Assembly: GCF_032854445.1 (NCBI RefSeq) | Contig: NC_088305.1 | Location: forward strand, 23,235,901-23,299,900 | Reading direction: 5' to 3' | Source: Liolophura sinensis | Lineage: Eukaryota > Mollusca > Polyplacophora > Chitonida > Chitonidae | Length of the DNA stretch: 64,000 nt | Shown: positions 11,800 to 22,953 of the stretch, one piece after another | Position numbering within the stretch: the stretch's first letter is position 1 | Layout of the letters: each line of letters begins with the position of its first letter | Notes under the pieces: model-generated | Database searches by the model: none | What the model was told of the DNA's origin: nothing | The model's input: the letters and a program-made list of their open reading frames with translations, nothing else | Made by a program: the position numbers and the translations under genes

Positions 11800-13200
11800 A
11801 CAACCATTGTTTTCTAGCGTGCATGGTAAACCTATAAATCAATTTTTACCGTGAAATTCTCAAAGTGGCAGTATGTGCGTTCTATTTATTTGGGAATTGG
11901 CCTGGACATTATTTGACCTGGAACCTCCATTTTGGGTGGACGGCTGCCACATGAATGTTTGACAGCAAGCACAGATTGACACGCTTGCACCTGATTGGCT
12001 AAAATACTAATGATACTTTTTCCGATACACGTCTATACTTGGTTTAGTGAATGTCTCTGTATAACCGTGACATCTTATAGTACATGTACACCTATTGCAA
12101 CGTTAACGAGTCCTGTCGACTATTTAATCATCCGTTATTTACATTTTAGTAGGGCTAAGGGGAAAATAGCTTCCAAGCCGAATTGTTCCACACAGCATAG
12201 TGAGTAAAATCAGAGCAGTCGTCTTTTTAACTCCACGTTGTAATCTTCAGTATCATATTTACACATTGTTTTATTTATTTAGTTCTTTTAACCACGTGCT
12301 GACAACCTCGGCCACAAAAAGCGAAAAAAATCAGGTTGATACTCTAGATACATATACGCTATCTGGAATATGATGTTTGTGACGAATGGAGGTAAATTTC
12401 CCTTGTGCAAAATAAAGTCTACGAAAAGGAAACTTTACCCTGTTTTTTCTTAAACTGTTACACTTGTTGTCATTAGAGAATACAATTTGATCGTCACGCC
12501 TCAGCTGTATTCAAGTTATGTAAGAATTGCGAACCCTAACCCCATTTGTACCCAGACATGAATTGTTCCATACACCGACCATTTTGGAGGTCTGTAAAGG
12601 AAACGGACACCTATGGGGACCTTCTTGAAGTGGTGAAAATTGTTACCGATTTAACGAAGGACTTCCAGTTTTGGAGTGTCCTGCCGTGGTGTGCTTTAGC
12701 ATCTCCGTACATAAGGTTTTCTTCCATTTGGATATGTTAACCCGCCTTGAGCATCGTTATTGTGAAGCGTAATACTTAATGTATAACTTTTGTGTTTTGT
12801 AATATAGTTTTAGTGTGGTCTGTTCGCACTCTTTAGCTGCATGATGCTAAATGGTCACATTTCCAGTGATTCGTCCAGGCCATGATTAAAAGAGATGTTT
12901 GTTTCGGGTATCGTGACCGAGGTGCTAAATTCGGGCTGACTGAATATGTTTTTTTTCGGGAAATGTGAGAATTTCTTTCTTCGGGGGACAAACATTGGCA
13001 AACACTAACCACCGCACTGCTCCGATTTAGCAAAATTAAGTTCAGTATTACAGGTTCGCTCTCGCCTGAGTCAGAAGGAAATCCACTTCCTCCACTACCT
13101 TACAGCACATTCATTTTTAGACAATGAATGTAGGTTCTAAAATCTAACAATGGCGTCCTTTAAAACCTAATGTTTTGCAGCCGAGGGACACAAGTCCGTG
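11800..13200. other. Intergenic, nothing recognised
   Basis: AT-rich sequence with a short SINE-like scrap near 12270-12310 and no exon-like reading frame. The open frames here are short and unrelated to known domains. Confidence 0.5.
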
Positions 13201-13205
13201 GGGGC

Positions 13206-13250
13206 CTCCGTGGCTCAGTTTGTTAGCGGGCTAGTGCAGCGTAATAACAT
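13206..13250 (+). repeat. SINE family 1, tRNA-like head only
   Basis: GGGGCCTCCGTGGCTCAGTT opens a 45-base match to the head of the family, including the A box; the match then stops. It is too short and lacks the B box, so it is not a tRNA gene. Confidence 0.7.
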
Positions 13251-13439
13251 TAACACACTTATCAAACTTAGGAGTTAAACACACACACTGACATTCAAAT
13301 GAGGTTACATTAGGCAACTTAATTTCAGAGTAGGAGACATTATCCCGGACTAATGTAAGCAGGCCACCCCTCGGCCTTCCCAATCCTTCCTAATTGCTGT
13401 GAATGCGGAGAGCTTGAACTTATAAATAAGCGTCATGTC

Positions 13440-14141
13440 CGACATTCGTATACCATTCGTAGTCCGTAAAGGGCGTTCCACGTCGATAATCGCAAGATCC
13501 ATTTCCAAAACAACGTTTAACACTAGCTCCCAAAGACAAACCTATGTAAAAAACTATACAAACAGGATATAAAGCCGGTAATACACAAGAGAGAAGCGGT
13601 CATAAGTTTTCAATGATGCTGGGCTGACAGTGGATATTCCAGGCATGAATTCCATATCAAAGTTTAAATTCGTAGTCCATGAATGAGTTCCAGTTCAAAT
13701 AACAATTAAACAAGGTATCTCAGTAGCGCTTTGATTGCAACTATGTACAAAAACATCATGCAGATATAATGAGCATGGCTGCCTTAACGGCCCCTAGCCC
13801 CAGGTTAAGCGGTATTAGATACAGTTCAAAAATGACGGGCGTTACAGACCCTAAGCGAACAGATTGTGATTCAAAAGTAACGGACGATTATGTCTTTTCC
13901 GTTAATATGTAAGGATCTCATACTACAAGAGGCGTCATCTATGATGTTACACATGTCCTGCCGGTCTGTATATAAGCTGTCTACAAGATAGACGGTGTAC
14001 ACTGGGCAGCCAGCGCCATTTATGTTGTTAAATACCATGTACGTGATAGATATGTACATAGGGATAACAGCGCCGTCTATGTGGTTGATCACAATGCAGA
14101 TCGCCAGAGATTCTGAACGCTCTGCCCATATCTGCCAACGA
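13440..14141 (-). mobile_element. Retroelement reverse-transcriptase remnant, copy 1
   Basis: Several stretches align with the second remnant at 23510-24320: the TCGATAATCGCAAG region, the GCGCTTTGATTGCAACTAT region, CCCCTAGCCCCAGG, and the last segment before the satellite. The interior near 13880-14095 additionally holds about three diverged ~65-bp repeats absent from the other copy. The element is broken and old. Its right end merges into the satellite that follows. Confidence 0.6.
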
Positions 14142-14900
14142 GAGTGTTATACTCATTGTAAAATTTGAGTGTTATACTCATTGTAAAATTTGAGTGTTAT
14201 ACTCATTGAGTGTTATACTCATTGTAAAATTTGAGTGTTATACTCATTGAGTGTTATACTCATTGTAAAATTTGAGTGTTATACTCATTGAGTGTTATAC
14301 TCATTGTAAAATTTGAGTGTTATACTCATTGTAAAATTTGAGTGTTATACTCATTGTAAAATTTGAGTGTTATATTCATTGAGTGTTATACTCATTGTAA
14401 AATTTGAGTGTTATACTCATTGAGTGTTATACTCATTGTAAAATTTGAGTGTTATACTCATTGAGTGTTATACTCATTGTAAAATTTGAGTGTTATACTC
14501 ATTGAGTGTTATACTCATTGTAAAATTTGAGTGTTATACTCATTGAGTGTTATACTCATTGTAAAATTTGAGTGTTATACTCATTGTAAAATTTGAGTGT
14601 TATATTCATTGAGTGTTATACTCATTGTAAAATTTGAGTGTTATATTCATTGAGTGTTATACTCATTGTAAAATTTGAGTGTTATATTCATTGAGTGTTA
14701 CACTCATTGTAAAATTTGAGTGTTATACTCATTGTAAAATTTGAGTGTTATACTCATTGTAAAATTTGAGTGTTATACTCATTGAGTGTTATACTCATTG
14801 TAAAATTTGAGTGTTATACTCATTGAGTGTTATACTCATTGTAAAATTTGAGTGTTATACTCATTGTAAAATTTGAGTGTTATATTCATTGTAAAATTTG
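14142..14900 (+). repeat. Two-length satellite (25 bp and 16 bp units)
   Basis: About 35 units of GAGTGTTATACTCATT, each either followed by TGTAAAATTT-type sequence (25 bp) or directly by the next unit (16 bp). The two lengths alternate in irregular blocks. The first unit aligns with the reverse-transcriptase remnant at 23930-23950, so the satellite appears to have grown inside that element. GAGT...ACTC makes each unit a weak hairpin. Confidence 0.95.
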
Positions 14901-15243
14901 TTGTTTATTAGTTTGAGACCAGCCATAGTAAATATACACAAAGTAGTTTAAGACCATTTTAAGACACTTACAACTTGATCTGATTACAGTAAAGGTGATT
15001 ATGCAAAATTGGGCCTCTTTCTGTAGGTTATACGGGCCTATTGATTTTCCTTAATATTATTAATGTGGTAGATCTGTCAACTTCGGCCTCAAACATATTT
15101 ATCCTCCAAGTTTTCACTCAGTTCGGTGGCACATCTTGATCCCTAGCCCGAGCTGGCTACTTCGACTCCTCTCTTTATACTGGGCTGGCGGGTATCGTAG
15201 CCACAGGGGCAATCAAGGGTAAACCCATTCACCGAGTCACGCC

Positions 15244-15690
15244 ACGTCCGATCTAAAGTCCTTTCTAAACACTGGCTGCGGTCCAAACCTGATGTCAACT
15301 TTGGCTCTTACCTCTCAGCTTGCCTGCACACACAACATCCTAGGTACAGTATATTTCATTGCGTAAGGAAACACGAGACCCAAATTCACTTCACAGTCAT
15401 CGCTAAAGCAGCAGCCATTTTGCATTGACCACAGTTATGGGTCTCGAAAAAGTTTTTGTTCCTCAATGGCGCATGCGCGTTAAACCTGAAAAGACATGTG
15501 TAATTGTTTAGAAATGTTTTGCCACGTCGTGAATACTGGGCTGGTCTGCCATTACCGGATGGAATATACCTTGGATATTGCGCGTGCTGGCGAGCTAAGA
15601 GGTAAGAGCCAAAGTTGATATCAGTTTTGGACCATTTGACTCCATATTTGCACTCCATTGTTTGAAAAGGAGTTATCGGACACGTCCCTG
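15244..15690. repeat. Foldback (inverted-repeat) element
   Basis: Left arm 15244-15352 and the reverse complement of 15562-15690 match imperfectly. The best segment is GGTCCAAACCTGATGTCAAC on the left against a one- or two-mismatch counterpart on the right, continuing through CTTTGGCTCTTACCTC. The ~210-base centre has no recognised coding content. No clear target-site duplication was found. Confidence 0.7.
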
Positions 15691-15699
15691 TGTCAAACT

Positions 15700-17100
15700 C
15701 CTATGTTCTGAAACAGAAGGCCACGTGCCTCTGCATGAAGAGAGTATCTGTCTACTACCTCTGCGGAAAGAGCTCACAAATCTGAAACACATGGCTAAAA
15801 ACATAACTAATCGAGAATGACAAAAGGATACGACCGCACCGTCGTAAGCTGAGACATGTTGTTCTTGTACTGATGTGCCCAGTTATTGCCTTGAGCGGAT
15901 TACATGTATTTCACTTTTCACTTGCATCAGAAATCCTCCATGGGAGCCTGGTGAGGACCCTCGGTCGGCGGCTCGAGGACGGTGCGAATGGTACATGTTC
16001 TCATCCTACTTCCACTGCGGCCCGTGATCCGAGACGAGGGGACGAGGATGGTCGCGTTCTCTTGCCGCGGGCCGCGACCACATTATGTAGGCCAACGTGT
16101 TTGATCAATAGTAAAAAGCTGAAGCGCAACCCGCCGACAGAAAATGGCGTGTGTTTGTATGGATCTATGTATGGAAGCCGGATTCGCGAGCCGCGGCACG
16201 AGGTGTCCACACCCAGCTTTGTCTTGAGCTGGATTAGTCTTAAACCTTGAACTAGACTCACGAATTCAGCATACTTGTAGAGGCGGACAACAGAAGCCTA
16301 CTGTGCATCTGCAGAGTTCTTAGATATCGTCTGAATAGAAAATTCTTGGAAACTATGGCTTGGGACATTATCACTGATGTCCAAGCGATCCAAAAAGGAA
16401 GCTCTTTGTGCTATCACTGACTTGTTTTAATTTATGGTAAAAAAGGATCATATCAATGATGCATCAAGCAATGTAATTTAAGTACCAACAGAGCAGCATA
16501 ACCTGTACCAATTCAGAACAAGAAACCACTAGCAAGTTTTGGCGATCAGTACTATGGTGGGCAGAGAACTATGAAAGCCGATGACGTTCACTTACCAACT
16601 CACAATCTTGAGATCTATTTTAAGTTCCAGTCAAGTAGATAGCAACGTATGGGTTTTCCCCAGAACAATCGGGTATGTCACAAAATAGTTCAGATGAGTT
16701 CAGATGTTCAGACGCACGAGATAATCCGTAATCTCGCGCAAAATTTCTTGATTTCCTACCATTATTTTACGGGATTTTTCTGCTAATAATGTATGTTACC
16801 GTACATTTCATTTAAGCTTACTGTTAACTGACATACCACCCCCCACTCGGACAGGTGTGACATTACCGGTTACTAAAAATTAGTGATTTTCAAATACTTA
16901 GATAATTAATAAGATAATTAACACGCCGCTAAGGGGGAGCAACTCCTACACTCGCCTTATGTTACCCACCTAGCCTGGGTTATGATCAACATTTTCAGAA
17001 GGGTGATGGACTGTATCTGTATGGACTGAAGGTAATATTCATATAGAGTTAGATCTAGAATGGAACGCTATCACTAAAGCGGTAATGCCTTCAAGGAATC
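15700..17100. other. Intergenic, with a CpG-rich patch
   Basis: No exon was recognised. A CpG-rich patch at about 15945-16090 (GGTCGGCGGCTCGAGGACGG and similar) stands out from the AT-rich surroundings but matches no rRNA or tRNA I know. The remainder is plain AT-rich sequence. Confidence 0.4.
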
Positions 17101-17199
17101 AAACTTACTCTTTTTGATATTTCCTAATAAAGTTGATATTTCATTATGTATATACGATGTGAAACACGAGAAATAGATTCTCTTTTATAATACATACAT

Positions 17200-17490
17200 A
17201 TAATACTTTGCATGTGATACACAAACATTAACTTCTTTGTTATGCGGAACCTCGAAATATACCAGAAACTTCTCCAAAGTATTTTTATTTTATCCCAGTA
17301 TTTAAACATCCACAGAGCCAATTTCCCGAATAAATGCCAAAATCTGCCTTTCTGACGACATCTACTTAAATTATAGTCTATTCTATCTATAAGGTCACAC
17401 CAGTCACAAGTTGGGAGCTCATCAACCGTCCCTCTGAACAGATACTTGTTAGATGGATAAACAGAGTGCAAAATGTTATATTTCATTCAT
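17200..17490 (-). mobile_element. LINE C-terminal fragment
   Basis: On the minus strand the frame reads HSVYPSNKYLFRG, then CDWC and about 35 residues further FWHLFGKLALW. This is the layout of the cysteine-rich tail downstream of reverse transcriptase in non-LTR retrotransposons (YPTN...C..C...HLF...FW). Only this tail is present and no target-site duplication was found. The clade is uncertain. Confidence 0.5.
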
Positions 17491-18289
17491 TTCACTTTGC
17501 TGTTTACACCAATTTCTTGAGATAAAAGCCCAATTTTGTTATGTGGAGAATGAAAATTGGCTGGGGTACATGTAATAACTCCCTCTACAGAATAGTGATC
17601 TAATAGAGTTTATACATGAATTCACCCCTTTTGTTATCACTGTCCATTCTAACGTCTCGGATGTACGTGATATCAAAATTTAAGTTTGGCCTTTTACCGG
17701 CAACAAAATTGTGATCTGAAACATTTTTCGAAATAGCAGTTTCCAGAGTTTACAAAATTTTATAGCTGTCGTATGTTACTGGGAAACCATATTGTTGACG
17801 GTAAATTCAACGGTTAAAAGTGCCAGTTTCATCAAACAAATCTCCGCTATAAGCAATCCCGGCTTTTCGCCAGAGTGCGTCATAAATAGATTTCTTTTAT
17901 TTCAAAGTGAGTTCACTTTTCCAAACAATTTTATCATAAAATAGAAAGAAAAAAATGTTTATCTTTGCAAAAATTAAGGACACTACAGTAAAACCTCGGA
18001 AAGTATTTTGCTCAGTGTTTTGGTACTATAATTACCATGTCGGAGGAAACTTAGAAAATTCTGATATCCAGAAACGTTGTTGAATCTCTCACCGATAAGT
18101 TGTACGTATTGTTTAGAAAAACAACTTTGCTTGGTTTGATCTTAAGAAGTTGTGTCTATATTAATTTTAATCCACTCAATAGCTCAATCCTTACATAAAA
18201 ATGTAAGCCCCATTAACTGACTCAAAGTTTCTCAGTTTTAGAGTCGAGTCATGGGCAAAATACACGACCTTTACCTCCATCAATCACAC

Positions 18290-18640
18290 CGGCCCGGATA
18301 GCACAGTTGGTAGAGCGCCCGCTCATGGAGCGGTGGATCAAACCTTGGGCCTCGAGTCACACCTAAGACTTTAAAAAAGGAAGTTGTAATTTCCTCGCTC
18401 AGCATGAAGGGGGCAGTGCAACGACTGGTTGACCCGTATCAGTATAATGGCTCGGGCGGGCGGCTTACTTGCTTACTTGCTTACTTGGTAAGTCGTCTCA
18501 GTGAGGCAGCACTAGAAATCCTGTGGAAATCCGTCCTGCAACATGGAGGCACATTACATACGCCCTAACGATTCTTTCGTCGTCATATGACTGAAAAATT
18601 GTTCAAATACGAGGTTAATCCCTAAGCACTCACTCCAACA
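18290..18640 (+). repeat. SINE family 2, full-length copy
   Basis: It starts with a tRNA-like head (GGATAGCACAGTTGGTAGAG as A box, GGATCAAACC in the B-box position), has a central part ending in a TTACTTGC triplication, and closes with CGTCGTCATATGACTGAAAA and AAGCACTCACTCC. The 3' end resembles tails common in mollusc SINEs (from memory). The tRNA-like fold is not expected to be functional. Confidence 0.85.
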
Positions 18641-19254
18641 ATCACATTATAGGACTGCAGTATGAAAGAGAGGTTATCTCCCCTGGAGGGCGCAGTTAGT
18701 GAGGTCACCTATACAAAGCCGGAAAGACATTCACGTCAACGGACGGTTGTAATAAATGCGGTTGCTCCGGCTTGGAATCAGCTGGTATACACTGAAGGCC
18801 TGTAATATTCCCCTGGTCTCAGTACGTGAGTATGGATAAACAATTAAATGATGAACGATATCATGTAAAAGTAAAATGGATTTTCACCATGGGCCAAGGA
18901 CATCTATTATGGCTGGGGAACAGTTAAGTAAACCGGAAGTGGTCTCATCCGGTATAATGACGGCTAAACATTGGAGTGTATATTACAGGTAGAACTTTAA
19001 TGAATGGCACAACATCATCCAAATTACTGTGTTATCTTACATATACATGCTCCCTTTCGTGTGGTGAACAGATTACTATAGGCAAGTGTTCATGGATGTC
19101 TTTTTGAACTGATGGAATGTTTGGAGAAACGCCCTGAGCTATTCTGTGCCTGTTGCTGTACTTCACTCGTTTTATTGTGCTCAAATCACCGCCACCATCT
19201 TCATTACTTGAGTCATGAGATTTGTCATGACAAAGGTGCATGGGTGGCAACAGC

Positions 19255-19425
19255 AACACCATCATTTTGATCGTGAGGTTCATCATTATTACCATCATCG
19301 TAATCATCACATTCATCCTTATCGTCGTCGTTGTTTTATGTCGCCGTCATCCTTATCAATTTTATCAGCAACAACTGCACCATCATCATTATTATCACCG
19401 TCATCTTCATCATGGCTATCCACTG
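19255..19425 (+). repeat. Degenerate (CAT/ATC)n microsatellite
   Basis: Runs of CATCATTATTACCATCATCG type. They hold open His-rich and Ser-rich frames on both strands by composition alone; these are not genes. Confidence 0.85.
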
Positions 19426-19542
19426 ATCATAAGTGCTATCGTTTCAGCCATCTCAAACAGTGCAGAATTTGAGATAATAACAAAAATGCAGATAATGAGT
19501 TTTGTAAAAGGATAGATCAGGTAAATGTGATGCAAATATATT

Positions 19543-22500
19543 TTAGTCAGTCGTGCACTTTTTATAGACAGAGAGCACGCCAAGTGCTAGCGTCAGGAGA
19601 CCAGAGGACGTCACAGATCGTGACGACCCGCCGTATAAGCGATCGTACTTCGACTGAAAACTCCCGTATTTCTTCACCTTACATCGTCCGTGCATCAAGG
19701 CGTAAGCGATGTTAGTCAGGGTTTCCCTGACGTCCGCGGAACAACTGGCAACAGCATCAGCCACGCATTTCGCACCAGTGACTTGGAGACTGAAAAAACA
19801 AGAACAAAAACAAACACATAAAAAGTAACTTTCGGATAATGAGAAAACTAATTCATGCATGCCTGTCATGTCTAAATGACCGTAACTTTCTTTCTCGGCT
19901 CGCCTATACATTTAGATGGTAGCTGAACCAACGTACATGTGCTACTGTCGAAAATTCCACATGGTTTACAGCTTATTTTGATATCTGTACCATTCAGTCT
20001 AGCGCAGGTGTCGCAACAACTGCGTTCACCGTCAAAGAGAAGCTCCAACGAAGGCAAACGAAAATCATACTTTTCCCACAGTTGCACTGTGCTCCACCAG
20101 GAGCAAAACCTCTACCACTCAGTTGGGGTGTGGCCTATCAGGGGCGACGTTCCTTCCTCTGAGTTGAAATATTCCTCACCAGGAGGGTAATCTCTAACAC
20201 TCAGTAGGAGTGTGGCTCACCCTGAGGAAAATCTCTTCCCATATCTTACATCAACAAGAACATCGGCGATGTAGGGAAAATATCTTGAGCCGTGACTTGT
20301 GAGCCGGTTTCACTAGAGTATATTTCCTTTAAACTTATCGCCTATATACAGTTATCTAAAATAACTCATAAATTTACTTTTTGTCACTGGGACGTAACGT
20401 CACAAGCTGGTGGACGTCTATATTAGAGTTCTGTATATACCTCGTAATGTTAAAATCCATAAGCTTGTTTTTCAAACCAAAACGTCACTGCCCCGAGTAA
20501 CGTCATACTTATTCAAAAAGAAGTCGCATAAGATATGCAACCAATACCATTTTCAAATTGTCCAATACAACGGTCAGTTGATGATTTGGCATACTTACGG
20601 ACAAAGTGTTTCATAGAACTTCTCCCAGTTTCTAGTTCTAAGGACCTCATACATGGCTTCTCTTCGGCCCATCGAATGATTGGAGAAACATCTCAAAATG
20701 GCAGCATTGTTTGTGTTAAAACAGGAAACACCTTTCAAATAATCTGGAAAAGAAGTAACGCCTGGGTCAGATAACATGCTATTCGACACTGTTCTACAGA
20801 AAGGTTTCTTTGCTTGCAGTGTAGCGGTATTTTTAGCGGTGAAAATGTTTTTTCCGTGATGTAACGGTTTTGTCTTCGGTGGAAATGTTTTCTCTAAAAT
20901 GTAACGGTTTTCTCTGAGTTGGGAATGTTTTTTTCCGCAAAGTAATGCTTTTGCCTTCGGTGGAAATGCTTTCTCTGCGGTACAATAATTTTCTCTGCGG
21001 TGGGAATGTTTTCTTCGCGGTGGAAGGGTTTTGTGTCTTCGGTGGAAATGTTTTCTCTACAATGTAACAGTTTTCTCTGTTGTGGGGAAGTCTTCTCCTC
21101 AAGGTAACGGTTTTGTCTTAGATGGAAATGTTTTCTCTGCAGTGTAGCGATTTTGTGTCTGGTGGAAGTGTTTTATCCGTGGTAGAAACCCACATGACAC
21201 TCAGTCTCATCAAGAGATATCTGTCACGCATCGATGATCTAATAAAAATGCTTCTTACTGAGAAAAACCTATACACCGCAGAGAACATGAAGGACTAATG
21301 AAGACGGAACTCAGAGAAAACCTTTGCCAAGAAATCTTGTACAAGCAACATTATTTTTTGCTAACGATACGTAAAACTGTTAAATCGTTGTAAATTACGA
21401 TGAAATGAAAAAAAAAGCACAAACGGAAGACAGTACAAAGTGAATCAGTGCTCAGTGAGTTTGGGTCGTGTCTCTGGTGTTAGTCGAGTCCAGGGGTGAC
21501 TAGTTTTCACTTAACCATTCTCTCACTCACTCACTCACTCACTCACTCACTCACTCGTCCACTCTTTCACAGCGAGCCCCGTTACCGTCTTTGTCAGCGC
21601 AGAATCCTTCGAAAGCGACCAGCGTGGAGTTTTGGTCGTAGCCCTGCATGTCCAGGAATGATTGGTCTTTCGGGCAATCCTTGATTAGCTCCTTCAGACA
21701 ATTTTCGTACTCCGGGTAGATTCTAGGGTGATGAGAAACAGCAGTGGTGGTTAGGGCTTTTACAGGTTTCGTCCAATAAAGCAATAAACATATGACAATT
21801 ACCGACAGCTATGCTAACAATGATGCCAGCTTTGTTGACAGCTAACTCGAGACAGCGTTAATCTGTCGTATGTATTTTACATGTGCTCGCGAACATTTTC
21901 AAATTGAAAACTTAAAAAAAAAATACCAATGAAAAGCAGGATGGTTTTACGCTGGCATAGTCATGCGCCACTTGAAAGGTCGCTGTGGCTTATTCCAGTC
22001 AAGGGGTGGCGGTGAAGAGCGTGTCGTGACGATTTGCTATTAGTGGGTAGAGGCAATTACCATTCAATTGTTAGGAAAAAGGAGGTGCAGGTTCAAACCA
22101 AGCCTTAGACTGGGAACTTACAGATATCCTTGATCTCGCTTCTCGTGGAGCCTTATTGACAGTAAACGACCGACACCTTCTGTTTGGGGGTTTCCGACCA
22201 GGAATGGCCCAGGCGCCTCCCACTACTTGATGTGGTCGCTGTGTGTTGATGTTCAACTCATGCTTGCTTCTTCTCCGGCCTTACGTGAGGGTCTGACAGC
22301 AAAATGCGTGTGGTTGTAGGTTTGCACCGAACTCTTTTCGGTTTTTTCCCACCATAATGCTGGCTGCCTTCGTATATTAAGTGAAATATTCTCGAGTATG
22401 GCGTAAAACACCAATCAAAAATACAAACTTTCGTTTGGCCGATTGTAGGCTACATTGTACGTCTTCAACCATTATGGTGTGTAAAAGCTCGTCAGAAAAT

Positions 22501-22907
22501 CGTCAAAGCTTCATTGTATAAGCGAAACTTTCTTCAGTATGTTCTAAAACATCAGCCAAGTAAATGAATAAATAAATAAATAAATAAACTCAGTGGTATT
22601 GTCCTTACCTGCAGACGTTGTCTATCTGTTCCCTCGTCATCAACTGACCAACTATTTCGTGTCTTTGCACTTTGAAGCGCATTTCGCACTCATCTCGGCT
22701 GTTGTTTACAGGGTGATCTTGACACAGAGACCATGACGAGTAAACTGCAATAAGTACATCTGGGATTTTAGGACTTTCTACACCATTGCACTAACGCATC
22801 TACAGAAGAGATGTCTTTTTTATGTGTTTTTAATTCTGTAAGCATATATTAGTGCGAACGTGCATTATTGTGTGTGTGTGTGTGTGTGCGTGTGCGTGTG
22901 CGTGCGC

Positions 22908-22953
<46 letters not shown>

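Noticed and set aside
15945-16090. rRNA fragment
   Set aside because: The patch is CpG-rich but I could not match it to any conserved rRNA core; left as unassigned.
17580-17850. Further minus-strand exon or LINE part
   Set aside because: Several stops occur in every frame and no domain was recognised.
18290-18365. tRNA gene
   Set aside because: It has A- and B-box-like motifs and some cloverleaf potential, but the sequence continues into a conserved SINE body and tail; it is the SINE head.
19215-19515. Histidine-rich small protein
   Set aside because: The frame is created by a (CAT/ATC)n microsatellite.
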